Positions 49,788-60,267 are shown, numbered from the stretch's first letter. The stretch: DNA of 64,000 bases from Microbulbifer variabilis ATCC 700307 (GCF_000380565.1 NZ_AQYJ01000020.1:1-64000); one strand, 5' to 3'. Program-made: numbers and translations. The notes: a model not told the origin generated them from the sequence alone.

Positions 49788-50606
49788 ATGGACAGTTTTT
49801 TCCAGCACAAAGCCCGTAAACGTTTTGGCCAAAATTTTTTAGTCGATGAAAATATCATTGAACGTATTGTACGCGCCGTAGCCCCAAAAGAATCCGACAA
49901 ACTCGTAGAAATTGGTCCCGGGCAAGGTGCGATTACAGAGCTTCTCCTCCAACGATGCCCTTCCCTAACTGCAGTTGAACTAGACCGGGACTTAATACCC
50001 TTGCTGCAGTTTAAGTTTAGGAATTATCTCCAGTTTAAAATTATTGAGCAGGATGCCCTCAAATTTGACTTTGGAGAATTTGCAGCAGATTCACCTTTAC
50101 GCATAGTTGGCAATTTGCCCTATAACATTTCTACGCCATTACTTTTCCACTTACTCAGCTTCAAAGGTAAAGTGCGGGATATGCACTTTATGCTGCAAAA
50201 GGAAGTCGTCGACCGCCTCAGCGCCACTCCGGGTAACAAATCCTTTGGCCGTCTGAGTGTCATGGTGCAATATCACTGCCGTGTTCAGGGACTTTTTCCA
50301 GTGCCCCCCCAATCATTCCAACCAGCACCTAAAGTAGAATCTGCAATCGTACGCCTTACTCCTCATGAAAAACTTCCGTTCATTGCCGAGGATGAGAAGC
50401 TGCTGGAGCGAATTGTCAATGTAGCTTTTCAGCAACGTCGCAAGACACTGCGCAATGCTTTAAAACCGCTATTTCCAGAACTGGATGTAAACTCGTTCCC
50501 GGTAGATGCCAGCCGTCGCCCTGAAACCCTCGGTGTTGAAGAATTTGTCCGATTAGCAAATTTCTGTACACAGCTTGAAAAACAAAAAAATAACAAGCCA
50601 ATTTAG
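49788..50606 (+). CDS. rsmA: 16S rRNA dimethyladenosine transferase (KsgA)
   Basis: A 272-residue SAM-dependent enzyme that dimethylates A1518 and A1519 of 16S rRNA. It starts ARKRFGQNFLVDENII, has SAM motif VEIGPGQGAITELL and the catalytic NLPYNISTPLLFHL. ATG 49788 gives the family N-terminus; an upstream start at 49722 does not. apaH follows after 11 bases, without the usual apaG. Confidence 0.96.
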   Translation: MDSFFQHKARKRFGQNFLVDENIIERIVRAVAPKESDKLVEIGPGQGAITELLLQRCPSLTAVELDRDLIPLLQFKFRNYLQFKIIEQDALKFDFGEFAADSPLRIVGNLPYNISTPLLFHLLSFKGKVRDMHFMLQKEVVDRLSATPGNKSFGRLSVMVQYHCRVQGLFPVPPQSFQPAPKVESAIVRLTPHEKLPFIAEDEKLLERIVNVAFQQRRKTLRNALKPLFPELDVNSFPVDASRRPETLGVEEFVRLANFCTQLEKQKNNKPI

Positions 50607-50617
50607 GGGGCGAAAAT

Positions 50618-51430
50618 TTGGCTACTTACGCCATTGGAGATATTCAGGGTTGCTTTGAGCCATTACAACGGCTACTAAAGAAAATCCGCTTCCGCTTTGA
50701 TCGTGACAAATTGTGGCTTGCTGGAGATCTTGTTCATCGTGGGGACGACAGTCTTGGCACTTTGCGCTTTTTGTATGAGTACCGTCATCAGGTAACCGCC
50801 GTTCTAGGCAACCACGACTTACACCTTTTAGCTCTGGCCCATGGAGCCAAACACCTTTCTGAAAAAGAGCATGACTTAGCTAAAATCCTGAAAGCCAAAG
50901 GCTCAGACCAGCTACTAAACTGGCTTCAAGGTCTTCCCCTTCTAGTACACAAAAAGGGGTACACCATGGTTCATGCAGGGATTCCTCCCATTTGGAGTGT
51001 AACCAAGGCAGCGGCGCTTGCTCGCGAAGTTGAGCATGCCCTGTCTGATGAAGCTATGGCAAAAGCTTATTTTTATGGGATGTATGGTAATGAACCACAT
51101 TGCTGGAATGACCATCTTATCGGTATCGAAAGGTTACGTTCCATAACCAACTACTTTACACGAATGCGTTTTTGTAAAGCAGATGGCACCTTAGATTTAG
51201 TGACCAAACGAGGACCTCAAGCCGCGCATGCCGATTACAAGCCCTGGTTTAGCTTTCCGAACAGAAAAAGTAAGAATGAAAAAATTATCTTTGGCCACTG
51301 GGCAGCTCTGGAGGGGCGTGCCGATACTAAAAATATCTATGCACTAGATACGGGATGCGTTTGGGGTGGTTACCTTACGGCAATGCGGTTGGATGATGAG
51401 GAGTTCTTCTGCCTAGATTGCAGCCTATAA
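50618..51430 (+). CDS. apaH: Bis(5'-nucleosyl)-tetraphosphatase, symmetrical
   Basis: A 270-residue metallophosphatase that splits Ap4A to two ADP and affects RNA capping with Np4N. Metal motifs GDIQGC, GDLVHRGDDS (usually RGPxS) and GNHDLHLLAL are present. The start is TTG 50618 after AGGGGGCG. It closes the lptD-surA-pdxA-rsmA block. Confidence 0.94.
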   Translation: MATYAIGDIQGCFEPLQRLLKKIRFRFDRDKLWLAGDLVHRGDDSLGTLRFLYEYRHQVTAVLGNHDLHLLALAHGAKHLSEKEHDLAKILKAKGSDQLLNWLQGLPLLVHKKGYTMVHAGIPPIWSVTKAAALAREVEHALSDEAMAKAYFYGMYGNEPHCWNDHLIGIERLRSITNYFTRMRFCKADGTLDLVTKRGPQAAHADYKPWFSFPNRKSKNEKIIFGHWAALEGRADTKNIYALDTGCVWGGYLTAMRLDDEEFFCLDCSL

Positions 51431-51521
51431 AAAATTAAATACTTACGACTTTACTGCAAATTAGCAAACCTCAACTGTTAAGTTAGACCAAGCAGTTAGG
51501 GTTTTCTACAGGGAGTCGATA

Positions 51522-52539
51522 TTACGAGCTATATCCCCCCGGGTTTTGTGATTGCCAACGCTATGCATCTTCAACCATTTGTATCAGGTCATATTCCGCT
51601 TTCCAGCCTAGCTCTTTTTCAGCCAGCTCAGTATCCGCATAGCATTCCACAATATCCCCAGGTCTACGCGGTACAATTTCATAAGGAATTTCTCTACCAC
51701 TGGTTTTTCAAATGCCTTTACGACTTCCAACACAAAACTTCCCTGGCCAGTATCCAAGTTATGGATAAAGCAACCCTGGTCTGTTGTGGGCTTTCTAAGT
51801 AGTTCTAGGGCTGCTAAATGTCCCAGAGCTAGATCAGTATATAATCCCGAACACCTGTCCCATCTACAGTTTCATAATCATCACCAAAAACCAGTAGGTA
51901 AGGACCGCGACCAACAGCAACTTGAGATACATACGGCAAAAGATTATTGGGGATTCCTCGAGGATCCTCACCTATTCTTTCACTTTTATGTGCACCAATA
52001 GGGTTAAAGTAGCGTAACAAACTTACTTTCCAGTAGCTCCCAGGAACGACACAGATATTTCGCAGTATGCCCTCCTTGACGAGCTTGCTGGCACCATAGG
52101 GATTAGTAGCTCCAATTTTAAAATCTTCTTTAATCGGCACCGTGTCAGGTTCCTCGTAGACAGTTGTAGAAGAACTGAAGATCATTCGAAATACGTCAAA
52201 TTCCTCCATCACGTCTATAAGAGCCTGGGTACCTGCTACATTATTCTGACAATAACGTAGCAGCTGCTCGACAGAACCTCCTACTACCTTCATACCAGCA
52301 AAATGAATTACAGCTTCAATCTCACATTCTGAAAAGACTTTCCGAAGCCCCTCTTGATCGCCAATATCAAAGTCATCAAATAGCACCTTTTGCCCAGAAA
52401 TCATCTCGACACGATTTAGCACTTCCCGGCCGCTATTCGATAGGTTATCCACAACAACTGGCCAAAAGCCAGTACCAAGTAACTCTATGCATGTGTGACT
52501 GCCAATGTAGCCGGCACCACCAGTCACTAGAATCGCCAT
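51522..52539 (-). pseudogene. galE: Decayed UDP-glucose 4-epimerase gene
   Basis: The first 236 codons (52539-51829) read as GalE: LVTGGAGYIGSHT, DNLSNSGREVLNRVE, SSSTTVY and the catalytic YGASK. At GVRDYIL the frame shifts, and a second frame continues DLALGHLAALELL ... LEVVKAFEK. A further shift near 51690 leads into EIPYEIVPRRPGDIVECYAD and AEKELGWKAEYDL. The expected DxWRWQSQNPGGY then reads DA-stop-RWQSQNPGGY, a TAG where homologues have TGG. So there are at least two frameshifts and one nonsense codon, with recognisable galE up to 51522. The N-terminal part may still be translated but lacks the substrate domain. Confidence 0.9.
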
Positions 52540-52889
52540 TTTACTTCCTTCGAGCTTTACCCACTTCTAAAAGAGTACGAATAAAACTTAAAACTGCCGT
52601 TATATTCAACCCATCTAGATAACAATACCGTGCCGTGATGAGACTGAAAGCTATGCTGGAATAGCTGGGGTCAGTTCCGTATACCCCAGGGAAGAACAAG
52701 GATAGTAACGGCAACAATCAATTGCGCTTTTGCCGAGCTTATCTCAGACAAGGCGATTGCTATGCCGCTTCACATATTGATCACCATATGTGTACAAGCG
52801 GTGCAACCTTAGAAACAACCAGTGCACTGACTCTAATTGATAAGCAGGACGCTGAGCTCTGCCCACTAGGCTACAGGGAGGTAAATACC
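52540..52889. other. Control region between galE pseudogene and prkA
   Basis: 350 bp. It holds a hairpin CTGGGGT/ACCCCAG (52665-52671 with 52683-52689) and a CTATGCT at 52651-52657 that resembles a sigmaS-type -10. The prkA operon is sigmaS-dependent in E. coli, so this is plausible, but I find no clear -35. The prkA frame stays open upstream to 52722 without conservation. Confidence 0.35.
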
Positions 52890-54812
52890 GTGACAATTTT
52901 CAACCACTACCTGGAAAGGTATGAGTCAATCCAAGATGAGGAACTCAGCATCCAGGAGTATCTGGAGTTATGTAAAACTGATCGCAGCGCCTATGCATCT
53001 CCTGCAGAGCGAATGTTAATGGCAATTGGTGAGGCAGAATTAATAGATACCTCTCGCGACCCACGCTTATCTCGAATTTTCTGTAATAAAGTCATCAAGC
53101 GATACAAAGCATTCAGCGAGTTTTATGGTATGGAAGAAGCCATAGAGCAGATTGTTTCTTTCTTTCGACATGCAGCCCAAGGCCTGGAAGAGAAAAAACA
53201 AATTCTTTATTTGCTTGGACCTGTAGGAGGAGGTAAATCGTCACTAGCTGAACGCTTAAAGGCCCTAATGGAACAGGTGCCAATTTACGCAATCAAGGGA
53301 TCACCTGTATTTGAATCACCTTTGAGTTTATTCTCACCTAGCGAAGATGGTCGAATCCTGGAAGAGGACTATGGTATCGCCAGGCGATATGTCAATACCA
53401 TTATGTCCCCATGGGCTGTTAAACGGTTGCATGAGTTCAAGGGAGATATCAGTAAATTTCGGGTAGTAAAAATTCGACCTTCTATCCTGGATCAAGTCGC
53501 AATATCCAAAACAGAGCCCGGAGACGAAAACAACCAAGACATATCCTCTCTGGTTGGCAAAATAGATATTCGCAAGCTCGAAGATTTTCCACAAAATGAT
53601 CCCGATGCTTATAGCTTCTCAGGCAGCCTCTGTCGCGCCAACCAGGGATTGATGGAATTTGTTGAAATGTTCAAGGCGCCAATCAAGGTGCTTCACCCCT
53701 TGCTAACCGCCACCCAGGAGGGCAATTACAACAGCACCGAGGGACTCGGCTCTATACCTTTCAATGGCACAATCCTGGCACATTCCAATGAGTCCGAATG
53801 GCAATCATTTCGAAATAACCGCAATAATGAAGCTTTTCTAGATCGAATTTATATTGTCAAAGTGCCCTACTGTGTGAGAGTCCAGGAAGAAATCAAAATT
53901 TACCAAAAACTATTGGAAAACAGCTCTCTCTCTAAAGCGCCTTGTGCGCCGGATACTCTGAGAATGCTGGCACAATTTTCCGTGCTGTCCCGAATCAAAA
54001 ATCCTGAGAACTCTAGTCTTTACTCCAAAATGCGGATTTATGATGGAGAAAACCTAAAGGACACCGACCCTAAGGCAAAGACTATTCAGGAATATCGGGA
54101 CAACGCTGGCGTTGATGAGGGGATGAATGGCCTATCTACACGCTTTGCGTTCAAAATTCTCTCCAAGGTCTTCAACTTTGATGCAACGGAAGTTGCAGCC
54201 AACCCTGTTCACTTACTCTATGTATTGGAGCAGCAAATTGAACAAGAGCAATTCCCTCCAGAAATCCAGGAAACATATCTTGGATTCATCAAGGAGTACC
54301 TAGCTCCAAGATATGTCGAGTTTATTGGAAAAGAGATACAAACTGCCTACTTGGAATCCTACGCAGAATATGGCCAAAACTTGTTTGATCGCTATGTCAC
54401 CTATGCTGACTTCTGGATTCAGGATCAGGAATACCGCGACCCTGAGACTGGCGAGATACTCGACCGAGGCGCGCTCAATGAGGAGTTGGAGAAAACGGAA
54501 AAACCCGCCGGAATATCTAACCCTAAGGATTTCCGTAACGAAATAGTCAACTTTGTATTGCGCGCAAGGGCGAATAATCAGGGAAAAAATCCTGACTGGA
54601 GATCCTATGAGAAATTACGTGCAGTTATTGAGAAGAAGATGTTCTCCAATACCGAGGATCTCCTGCCAGTAATTTCCTTCAATACTAAAGCTTCTGCAGA
54701 TGACAAGCGTAAGCATGCGGATTTTGTTGCTCGAATGGTCGAGCGCGGATATACCGAGAAGCAAGTACGCTTATTGTCTGAATGGTATCTGCGTGTCCGT
54801 AAATCGCAGTGA
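52890..54812 (+). CDS. prkA: PrkA-type AAA/serine protein kinase (YeaG)
   Basis: A 640-residue protein, very close to E. coli YeaG. The AAA-like PrkA domain has Walker A GPVGGGKSS near residue 107, and the C-terminal PrkA kinase-like domain follows. YeaG is induced in starvation and stress and affects nitrogen-starvation survival; biochemical targets are debated. The start is GTG 52890, eight bases after GGGAGG, giving the family N-terminus TIFNHYLERYES. It is first of a three-gene unit with yeaH and spoVR. Confidence 0.95.
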   Translation: MTIFNHYLERYESIQDEELSIQEYLELCKTDRSAYASPAERMLMAIGEAELIDTSRDPRLSRIFCNKVIKRYKAFSEFYGMEEAIEQIVSFFRHAAQGLEEKKQILYLLGPVGGGKSSLAERLKALMEQVPIYAIKGSPVFESPLSLFSPSEDGRILEEDYGIARRYVNTIMSPWAVKRLHEFKGDISKFRVVKIRPSILDQVAISKTEPGDENNQDISSLVGKIDIRKLEDFPQNDPDAYSFSGSLCRANQGLMEFVEMFKAPIKVLHPLLTATQEGNYNSTEGLGSIPFNGTILAHSNESEWQSFRNNRNNEAFLDRIYIVKVPYCVRVQEEIKIYQKLLENSSLSKAPCAPDTLRMLAQFSVLSRIKNPENSSLYSKMRIYDGENLKDTDPKAKTIQEYRDNAGVDEGMNGLSTRFAFKILSKVFNFDATEVAANPVHLLYVLEQQIEQEQFPPEIQETYLGFIKEYLAPRYVEFIGKEIQTAYLESYAEYGQNLFDRYVTYADFWIQDQEYRDPETGEILDRGALNEELEKTEKPAGISNPKDFRNEIVNFVLRARANNQGKNPDWRSYEKLRAVIEKKMFSNTEDLLPVISFNTKASADDKRKHADFVARMVERGYTEKQVRLLSEWYLRVRKSQ

Positions 54813-54991
54813 CCTCAAAGCACAGTGGGAGGGCTTTCCCCAAGGAAAGCTCACCCTTACACGGGGAACCAAGCCAGCTGGCCTTAACAAAATATCCGAC
54901 AGTTACCCTGAACTAAGCGAGTCCACTAGGATATTTCTGAACAAATTCCAGGCCAATTGACCGGTGAGTTTATCCGCCCAAAGGCAGAAAT

Positions 54992-56275
54992 ATGAGCTAT
55001 ATCATCGACCGTCGCCTGAATGGAAAGAAGAAAAGCACGGTTAATCGTCAACGTTTCTTGAGGCGCTACAAAGCCCATATAAAGAAAGCTGTCGGAGACG
55101 CCATGAATAGCCGCTCCATCATGGACATGGACAAGGGCGAACGCATTAGTATCCCGACCAGGGATATCAGCGAACCTCTATTCTCTCACGGTGCCGGCGG
55201 GCATATTGAACGGGTACTTCCAGGTAATAAAGAGTTCACTACTGGTGACCGAATCCCTCGCCAAAGCCAAAGAGGTGGTGATGGTGGCGGAGGTGGTGCC
55301 AGTGATAGTGGTGAGGGCGTAGATGAGTTTGTTTTCCAGATATCTCAAGAAGAGTTCCTCGATTTTATGTTTGAAGGGCTACAGCTGCCCAATATGATCA
55401 AGCGCCGACTGGCCGGTAATGAGTCCTTCCAGATAGTTCGTGCCGGCATCAGCAATGAAGGCACACCCGGCCGGCTCAATGTCATTCGCTCCCTTAGGGC
55501 TGCTCATGCACGCCGTATCGCTCTTACCAGTAATAAAAGGCGGGTACTACGTGAGTTGGAGCACTCCTTGGATATGGAGGAACGGAAAGATTCCGCCTTG
55601 CGTGATCAACGAAAGATAGAGGCAATTAAAAATGAAATCATCGAGTTGCGCCAGCGTATCAGTCGTGTGCCGTTCCTTGATGATTTTGACCTTAAATACA
55701 ACCTACTAATTCGCCAGCCCAAGCCGCGCTCTAGGGCTGTCATGTTCTGCTTGATGGATGTTTCTGGCTCGATGAATCAAGCAACTAAAGATATGGCAAA
55801 GCGCTTCTTCCTATTACTTTATCTTTTTCTTCAGCGCAGTTATGAATATACCGAGGTCGTATTTATCCGCCATCACACCAGTGCCAAAGAAGTGGATGAA
55901 GAGGAGTTTTTTTATTCACGGGAGACTGGCGGAACTATAGTTTCCAGTGCGTTAAAATTAATGCGAAGAATCATGCGCGAACGCTATCCGGCTAGCGAAT
56001 GGAATATTTATGGTGCCCAGGCTTCTGATGGTGACAACTGGAATGACGACTCCAGTACCTGCCATAGAATCCTGATTGATGACATCATGCCTCATGTTCA
56101 ATATTACTCTTATGTAGAGATTACCCCACGAGATCACCAGGCCCTCTGGGAAGAATATGAAAGTGTTCGCGCACTATTCCCAAATCATTTTGCCATGGAA
56201 CAAATTGTGGATGTCCAGGATATCTATCCGGTCTTTCGACAGTTGTTTAGCCAAAAGGTAACCGCTCGATGCTAG
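54992..56275 (+). CDS. yeaH: DUF444 / von Willebrand factor A-like protein (YeaH)
   Basis: A 427-residue protein of unknown biochemical role that always travels with PrkA and SpoVR. The N-terminus is basic ([23 protein letters not shown]), a Gly-rich stretch lies near 90-108, and the C-terminal half is a VWA fold with MIDAS motif DVSGS (near 256). It overlaps spoVR by seven bases. The 179-bp gap after prkA contains a small hairpin (GCTTTCC/GGAAAGC near 54840). Confidence 0.93.
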   Translation: MSYIIDRRLNGKKKSTVNRQRFLRRYKAHIKKAVGDAMNSRSIMDMDKGERISIPTRDISEPLFSHGAGGHIERVLPGNKEFTTGDRIPRQSQRGGDGGGGGASDSGEGVDEFVFQISQEEFLDFMFEGLQLPNMIKRRLAGNESFQIVRAGISNEGTPGRLNVIRSLRAAHARRIALTSNKRRVLRELEHSLDMEERKDSALRDQRKIEAIKNEIIELRQRISRVPFLDDFDLKYNLLIRQPKPRSRAVMFCLMDVSGSMNQATKDMAKRFFLLLYLFLQRSYEYTEVVFIRHHTSAKEVDEEEFFYSRETGGTIVSSALKLMRRIMRERYPASEWNIYGAQASDGDNWNDDSSTCHRILIDDIMPHVQYYSYVEITPRDHQALWEEYESVRALFPNHFAMEQIVDVQDIYPVFRQLFSQKVTARC

Positions 56276-57858
56276 AAACATTTGCCAGCGGCAGCGACTC
56301 ACAAAAATCTGATTCTTCTGGCCCTATTTCCACTTCTTCTGAATGGACCTTTGAACTGATTCAGGAGTATGACTGCGCCATTAGCGAGCTAGCGGAAGAG
56401 TTTGGTCTGGATACCTACCCCAATCAGATCGAAGTGATCAGCTCTGAGCAAATGATGGATGCCTATTCATCGGTAGGGATGCCAGTGGGGTATCACCACT
56501 GGTCTTTTGGCAAACAATTCATCAGCGTCGAAAATAATTACCAGCGCGGCCTTATGGGGTTAGCCTACGAAATTGTTATCAATTCCAACCCCTGCATTGC
56601 TTATCTCATGGAAGAAAACACCATGACGATGCAAGCATTGGTTATTGCCCATGCCTCCTACGGGCACAATTCTTTCTTCAAAGGCAATTACCTATTTCGC
56701 TCTTGGACAGATGCCGGCAGTATCATTGATTACTTAATTTTTGCCAAGAACTATATCTCCCGTTGTGAAGAGCGCTATGGCCTTGATGAGGTAGAGGCAG
56801 TACTCGACTCCTGTCATGCCTTAATGAATTATGGCGTAGATCGTTACAAGAGGCCTTATCCCATCTCTGCAATTGAAGAGGAGCGCCAGCAGCAAGAGCG
56901 CGAAGAATACCGGCAACGGCAACTCAATGATCTATGGCGGACTATCCCCAAACTTGGAGAAGGCACCGAGGAAACCCAGGAAAAACGCTTTCCAGAAGAG
57001 CCTCAGGAAAACATCCTTTACTTTATTGAAAAAAATGCACCACTTTTAGAAAACTGGCAGCGAGAGCTGGTGCGTATTGTCCGCAAGTTAGCCCAGTATT
57101 TTTATCCACAGCGCCAGACCCAGGTAATGAATGAGGGATGGGCTACTTTTTGGCATTACACTCTGCTAACAGAGCTATATCGGCGAGGTAGGGTGACCGA
57201 AGGCTTTATGATGGAATTTTTGCAAAGCCACACCAACGTAATTTACCAACCTGGCTTTGATAGCCCCCACTACAGTGGAATAAATCCTTACACTCTGGGG
57301 TTCAGTATTTTCAGTGACCTGAGGCGAATCTGTGAAAACCCTACTGATGAGGATCGTCGTTGGTTCCCCGATATCGCAGGAAGTAACTGGCGGGAAACAT
57401 TGCAATTTGCCATGCGAGATTTCAAGGATGAGAGTTTTATCTTGCAGTTCCTCTCTCCGAAAGTAATGCGCGATATGAAGCTCTTCTGTATCAGCGACAA
57501 CGACAAGGAGAATGAAATCGTTGTCAGCGCAATTCATGACGATAGCGGCTATCGACAACTAAGGGAGAATCTCGCAGGCCAATACAATCTGGGTAACCGA
57601 GAGCCCAATATCCAGGTTTTCTCAGTAGACACTCGCGGCGATCGCTCATTGACCTTACATCACACCCAGTACCAGCGCCGCCCTCTGGGTAAGGAAACTA
57701 CTGAAGTGCTCAAGCACTTACACAGACTCTGGGGTTTTGATGTACACCTCAACAGCCTGAATGGTGATGAGGTTATGGCCAGCTTTCACTGCCCCGAGCA
57801 AGGTCGCGACCGCCAGGAGGGAGAAGAGGAGTCTATGTTAATCCCGAAACCTATTTAA
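56269..57858 (+). CDS. SpoVR family protein (YcgB)
   Basis: A 529-residue cytoplasmic protein of the SpoVR family, named for a Bacillus spore-cortex gene but widespread in non-sporulators. Conserved histidine- and acid-rich stretches are present ([36 protein letters not shown]), suggesting a metal site, though no reaction is known. An E/Q/R-rich coiled segment lies near 203-223. It is coupled to yeaH; a GGGAC-GCC/GGC-GTCCC hairpin follows near 57870-57892. Confidence 0.93.
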   Translation: MLETFASGSDSQKSDSSGPISTSSEWTFELIQEYDCAISELAEEFGLDTYPNQIEVISSEQMMDAYSSVGMPVGYHHWSFGKQFISVENNYQRGLMGLAYEIVINSNPCIAYLMEENTMTMQALVIAHASYGHNSFFKGNYLFRSWTDAGSIIDYLIFAKNYISRCEERYGLDEVEAVLDSCHALMNYGVDRYKRPYPISAIEEERQQQEREEYRQRQLNDLWRTIPKLGEGTEETQEKRFPEEPQENILYFIEKNAPLLENWQRELVRIVRKLAQYFYPQRQTQVMNEGWATFWHYTLLTELYRRGRVTEGFMMEFLQSHTNVIYQPGFDSPHYSGINPYTLGFSIFSDLRRICENPTDEDRRWFPDIAGSNWRETLQFAMRDFKDESFILQFLSPKVMRDMKLFCISDNDKENEIVVSAIHDDSGYRQLRENLAGQYNLGNREPNIQVFSVDTRGDRSLTLHHTQYQRRPLGKETTEVLKHLHRLWGFDVHLNSLNGDEVMASFHCPEQGRDRQEGEEESMLIPKPI

Positions 57859-57937
57859 GCGTTCAGCACGGGACTGCCTATAGGCAGGTCCCGCACAGAA
57901 GGGGTGGGAAACTAAGCCAGTCGCAGCTTGATATACT

Positions 57938-58510
57938 TTAGTCGTCAGCTTCCAGTAACAACTTCGCTTTAGCCGCCAGCTCTCCTCGCTCCTCGCGATT
58001 TGCCAACAAGGCATCGGCCCCCGCATCCAACCAACGAGCCTTATCCAGATCATCGTCAGAGGGCACAACCAGAATACGCAGGTTAGCGTACTCACTGCGG
58101 CTTCTCAAATAATCCAGAACCTGGAAGCCGCCATCGCCGACCAAACTCGCATCAATCACTAACAGAGTGGGTTTGGCATCAGCTAACAAAATACCAGCAG
58201 AGAAGCTATCACCTGCAACTTCGATCTCACAGCCTATATTCTTTAAGGCTTGGATTCCCGACGAGGTCAGTTCGGGGTCTGTAGTTACCAACAGTACCTT
58301 ACGGCTGGGCACTGCTAGATCGTTTGGAACAGGCATGGAGTTATCACGTAGGAAACCAACGAAATCCTCCACACAAATACGATGGTCACCGCGACCTGGA
58401 AGTTTGTAAGCCTTGAGTTGCCCGCGCTCTATCCAGCGAATCACCGTACGGAAGTTGACGCCGCAATACCTGGCTGCTTCGCCGGTGGTTAGCACATGTA
58501 GTTCGCTCAT
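57938..58510 (-). CDS. Excisionase-type HTH protein with a degenerate receiver domain
   Basis: A 190-residue protein. Residues 1-55 form a MerR/excisionase-type HTH (LTTGEAARYCGVNFRTVIRWIERGQLKAYKLPGRGDHRI). Residues about 70-185 look like a CheY fold: VLLVTTDPELT, LLVIDASLVGDGGFQVLDYLR, ILVVPSDDD. The acidic pair is reduced, the conserved Lys is missing (DALLANREE), and only the presumed phospho-acceptor Asp remains, so phosphorylation is doubtful. The order HTH first, receiver last, is the reverse of ordinary response regulators. ATG 58510 lies behind GGGGAG. It converges on spoVR; target unknown. Confidence 0.8.
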   Translation of the reverse strand: MSELHVLTTGEAARYCGVNFRTVIRWIERGQLKAYKLPGRGDHRICVEDFVGFLRDNSMPVPNDLAVPSRKVLLVTTDPELTSSGIQALKNIGCEIEVAGDSFSAGILLADAKPTLLVIDASLVGDGGFQVLDYLRSRSEYANLRILVVPSDDDLDKARWLDAGADALLANREERGELAAKAKLLLEADD

Positions 58511-58728
58511 ATTATTTTTTCTCCCCAACAACTGCAGTCCTTGATGCTCAGATCAGCCTCTCACGCCCAGACCCCATCCCCCGAAGTCAGGCGCGAAATT
58601 ATCCTGCCCAATAGAACCGCCCCTTTAAATTATGCTGTTTAATGCTGCAAAACCAGCCCGAAATTCGGTCCATGTAATTTATTAACGAACAGCGAAACAA
58701 CCCCCTCAAAAAATACTAAAAGATATAG

Positions 58729-58756
58729 TTGACAGGTATGACAGGTCTCATAGAAT
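58729..58756 (+). promoter_or_regulatory. Strong sigma70 promoter for the RNA upstream of cca
   Basis: A consensus TTGACA (58729-58734), 16-bp spacer and TAGAAT (58751-58756). Among the candidates in this window only rrn P1 looks comparably good. It drives the candidate small RNA below. Confidence 0.7.
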
Positions 58757-58762
58757 GGCCAT

Positions 58763-58906
58763 AGATTACGCGACACCTGACGTGTCGCCTGATCCTCTCC
58801 AGTGGGGTGGCCGGTAAGTCAGATACCCCACTTTTGGCAATTAGATGTTTGCTAAGCGAATACCCTAAGACCCTGGGCCCCCTTGTTTTTTCGGGGCCTT
58901 TTTTTT
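58763..58906 (+). ncRNA. Candidate small RNA or leader RNA upstream of cca
   Basis: A complete short transcription unit of about 144 nt. It consists of a strong promoter, stem-loop 1 (GCGACAC 58770-58776 / GTGTCGC 58782-58788, loop CTGAC), stem-loop 2 (AGTGGGGT 58801-58808 / ACCCCACT 58825-58832, 16-nt loop GGCCGGTAAGTCAGAT), about 40 unpaired bases, then a terminator (GGCCCC 58876-58881 / GGGGCC 58893-58898) with eight T's. No open frame with a ribosome site fits. I compared it by eye with 4.5S, 6S, RsmY/Z and common riboswitch motifs and recognised none. It could be a free sRNA or a terminated leader of cca, whose start is 140 bp beyond the terminator. Confidence 0.6.
58876..58906 (+). terminator. 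Rho-independent terminator of the candidate RNA
   Basis: A six-bp GC stem GGCCCC/GGGGCC with an 11-nt T-rich loop and a run of eight T's at 58899-58906. Confidence 0.8.
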
Positions 58907-59046
58907 ATCTTGCCAAAATCTCACTCCTACCTTCCCTGAAATTCCTGCCCAATATCCTGTTTAATGGGCAGTGCCGGAACCAATGGATTTATGGCAGTGC
59001 AACTCTTCACCGGGAAACCGGTTTCTCCAGCCTTGGAGCGATTCTA

Positions 59047-60267
59047 TTGAAGACCTATCTCGTTGGTGGCGCAGTACGCGACAAATTACTTAAACGCCCT
59101 GTAACCGAGCACGACTGGGTGGTAGTTGGGGGTAGTCCAGAACAGATGTTGAATCTTGGATTCCATCCTGTAGGAAAAGATTTCCCCGTTTTTCTACACC
59201 CGGAGACCGGCGAGGAGTATGCACTCGCGCGAACAGAGCGTAAGAGCGGACGCGGCTACGGTGGCTTCTCCGTAAATACGGATGCCAGTATTACTCTTGA
59301 AGAGGACCTGCAACGCCGCGACCTTACTATCAACGCGATCGCTGAATCAGAGGATGGTGCCCTGATCGATCCTTACGGTGGGCAAGCCGATCTAGAAGCA
59401 CGGCTACTTCGCCATGTATCCACAGCATTCGCCGAAGATCCGTTGCGCATCCTGCGTGTAGCCCGTTTTGCGGCGCGCTACCACCACCTTGGATTTACTG
59501 TTGCATCGGAGACAATGGCGCTTATGCGCCAAATGGTCGAGGCTGGAGAGGTTGAATATCTGGTAGCGGAGCGAATCTGGAAGGAAGTAAGCCGCGCCCT
59601 TACCGAGCCCGACCCCGATGTCTTCATTCAGGTACTGAGGGAGTGCGGCGCCCTGTCCATCCTGCTTCCTGAGCTGGAGAACCTGTTCGGTGTCCCCCAA
59701 CCACCAGAGCATCACCCTGAAGTGGATACTGGTGAGCATGTTTTACTGGCACTTAACAACGCCCCTGCCGAGCTACCAGTACGATTCGCAGTCTTACTGC
59801 ACGACTTAGGCAAGGGGTTAACTCCCGAAGAGATTCTCCCTAGCCACCACGGCCACGAATCCGCCGGCGTGCCCCTGGTAAAGGCCGTCTGTGAGCGCTG
59901 GCGTACCCCAAAAGACCTGACTGCACTGGCTATCGGGGTCTGTGAATACCACCTGCATTGCCACAGGGCCTTCGAATTGCGCCCACAGACCATTATGAAA
60001 ATGATCCGCAGTCTGGATGCCTTGCGACGTCCCGAGCGATTTGAAAACTTTCTACGCGCCTGCGAGGCAGATGCCCGGGGTCGTGAGGGGCTGGAGAATA
60101 GAGATTATCCACAAGTGGACTTTTTACGTGCCGCTCGCGAAGCAGCATCGGCGGTAACTGCCGAGGAGTTGATTAAACAGGGCTACCAGGGTGCGAAGCT
60201 GGGGCAGGCACTGGACCGGGAGCGCATCAAGGCAATCGCCAAAATAAAGGATAATTACATTGCGTAA
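59047..60267 (+). CDS. cca: Multifunctional tRNA CCA-adding enzyme
   Basis: A 406-residue nucleotidyltransferase that builds or repairs the tRNA 3' CCA end. It starts [14 protein letters not shown], has the catalytic EHDWVVVGG, the [10 protein letters not shown] motif and an HD phosphohydrolase domain ([19 protein letters not shown]) as in the E. coli enzyme. The start is TTG 59047, eight bases after GGAG; the frame is open to 58807 but that crosses the small-RNA terminator. It overlaps the next gene by eight bases. Confidence 0.96.
   Translation: MKTYLVGGAVRDKLLKRPVTEHDWVVVGGSPEQMLNLGFHPVGKDFPVFLHPETGEEYALARTERKSGRGYGGFSVNTDASITLEEDLQRRDLTINAIAESEDGALIDPYGGQADLEARLLRHVSTAFAEDPLRILRVARFAARYHHLGFTVASETMALMRQMVEAGEVEYLVAERIWKEVSRALTEPDPDVFIQVLRECGALSILLPELENLFGVPQPPEHHPEVDTGEHVLLALNNAPAELPVRFAVLLHDLGKGLTPEEILPSHHGHESAGVPLVKAVCERWRTPKDLTALAIGVCEYHLHCHRAFELRPQTIMKMIRSLDALRRPERFENFLRACEADARGREGLENRDYPQVDFLRAAREAASAVTAEELIKQGYQGAKLGQALDRERIKAIAKIKDNYIA

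Noticed and set aside
51548-51802. 84-codon plus-strand frame
   Set aside because: Antisense shadow of the decayed galE C-terminus.
58807-59046. Upstream extension of Cca
   Set aside because: It would be translated across the small-RNA hairpin and terminator, and homologues start at [11 protein letters not shown].
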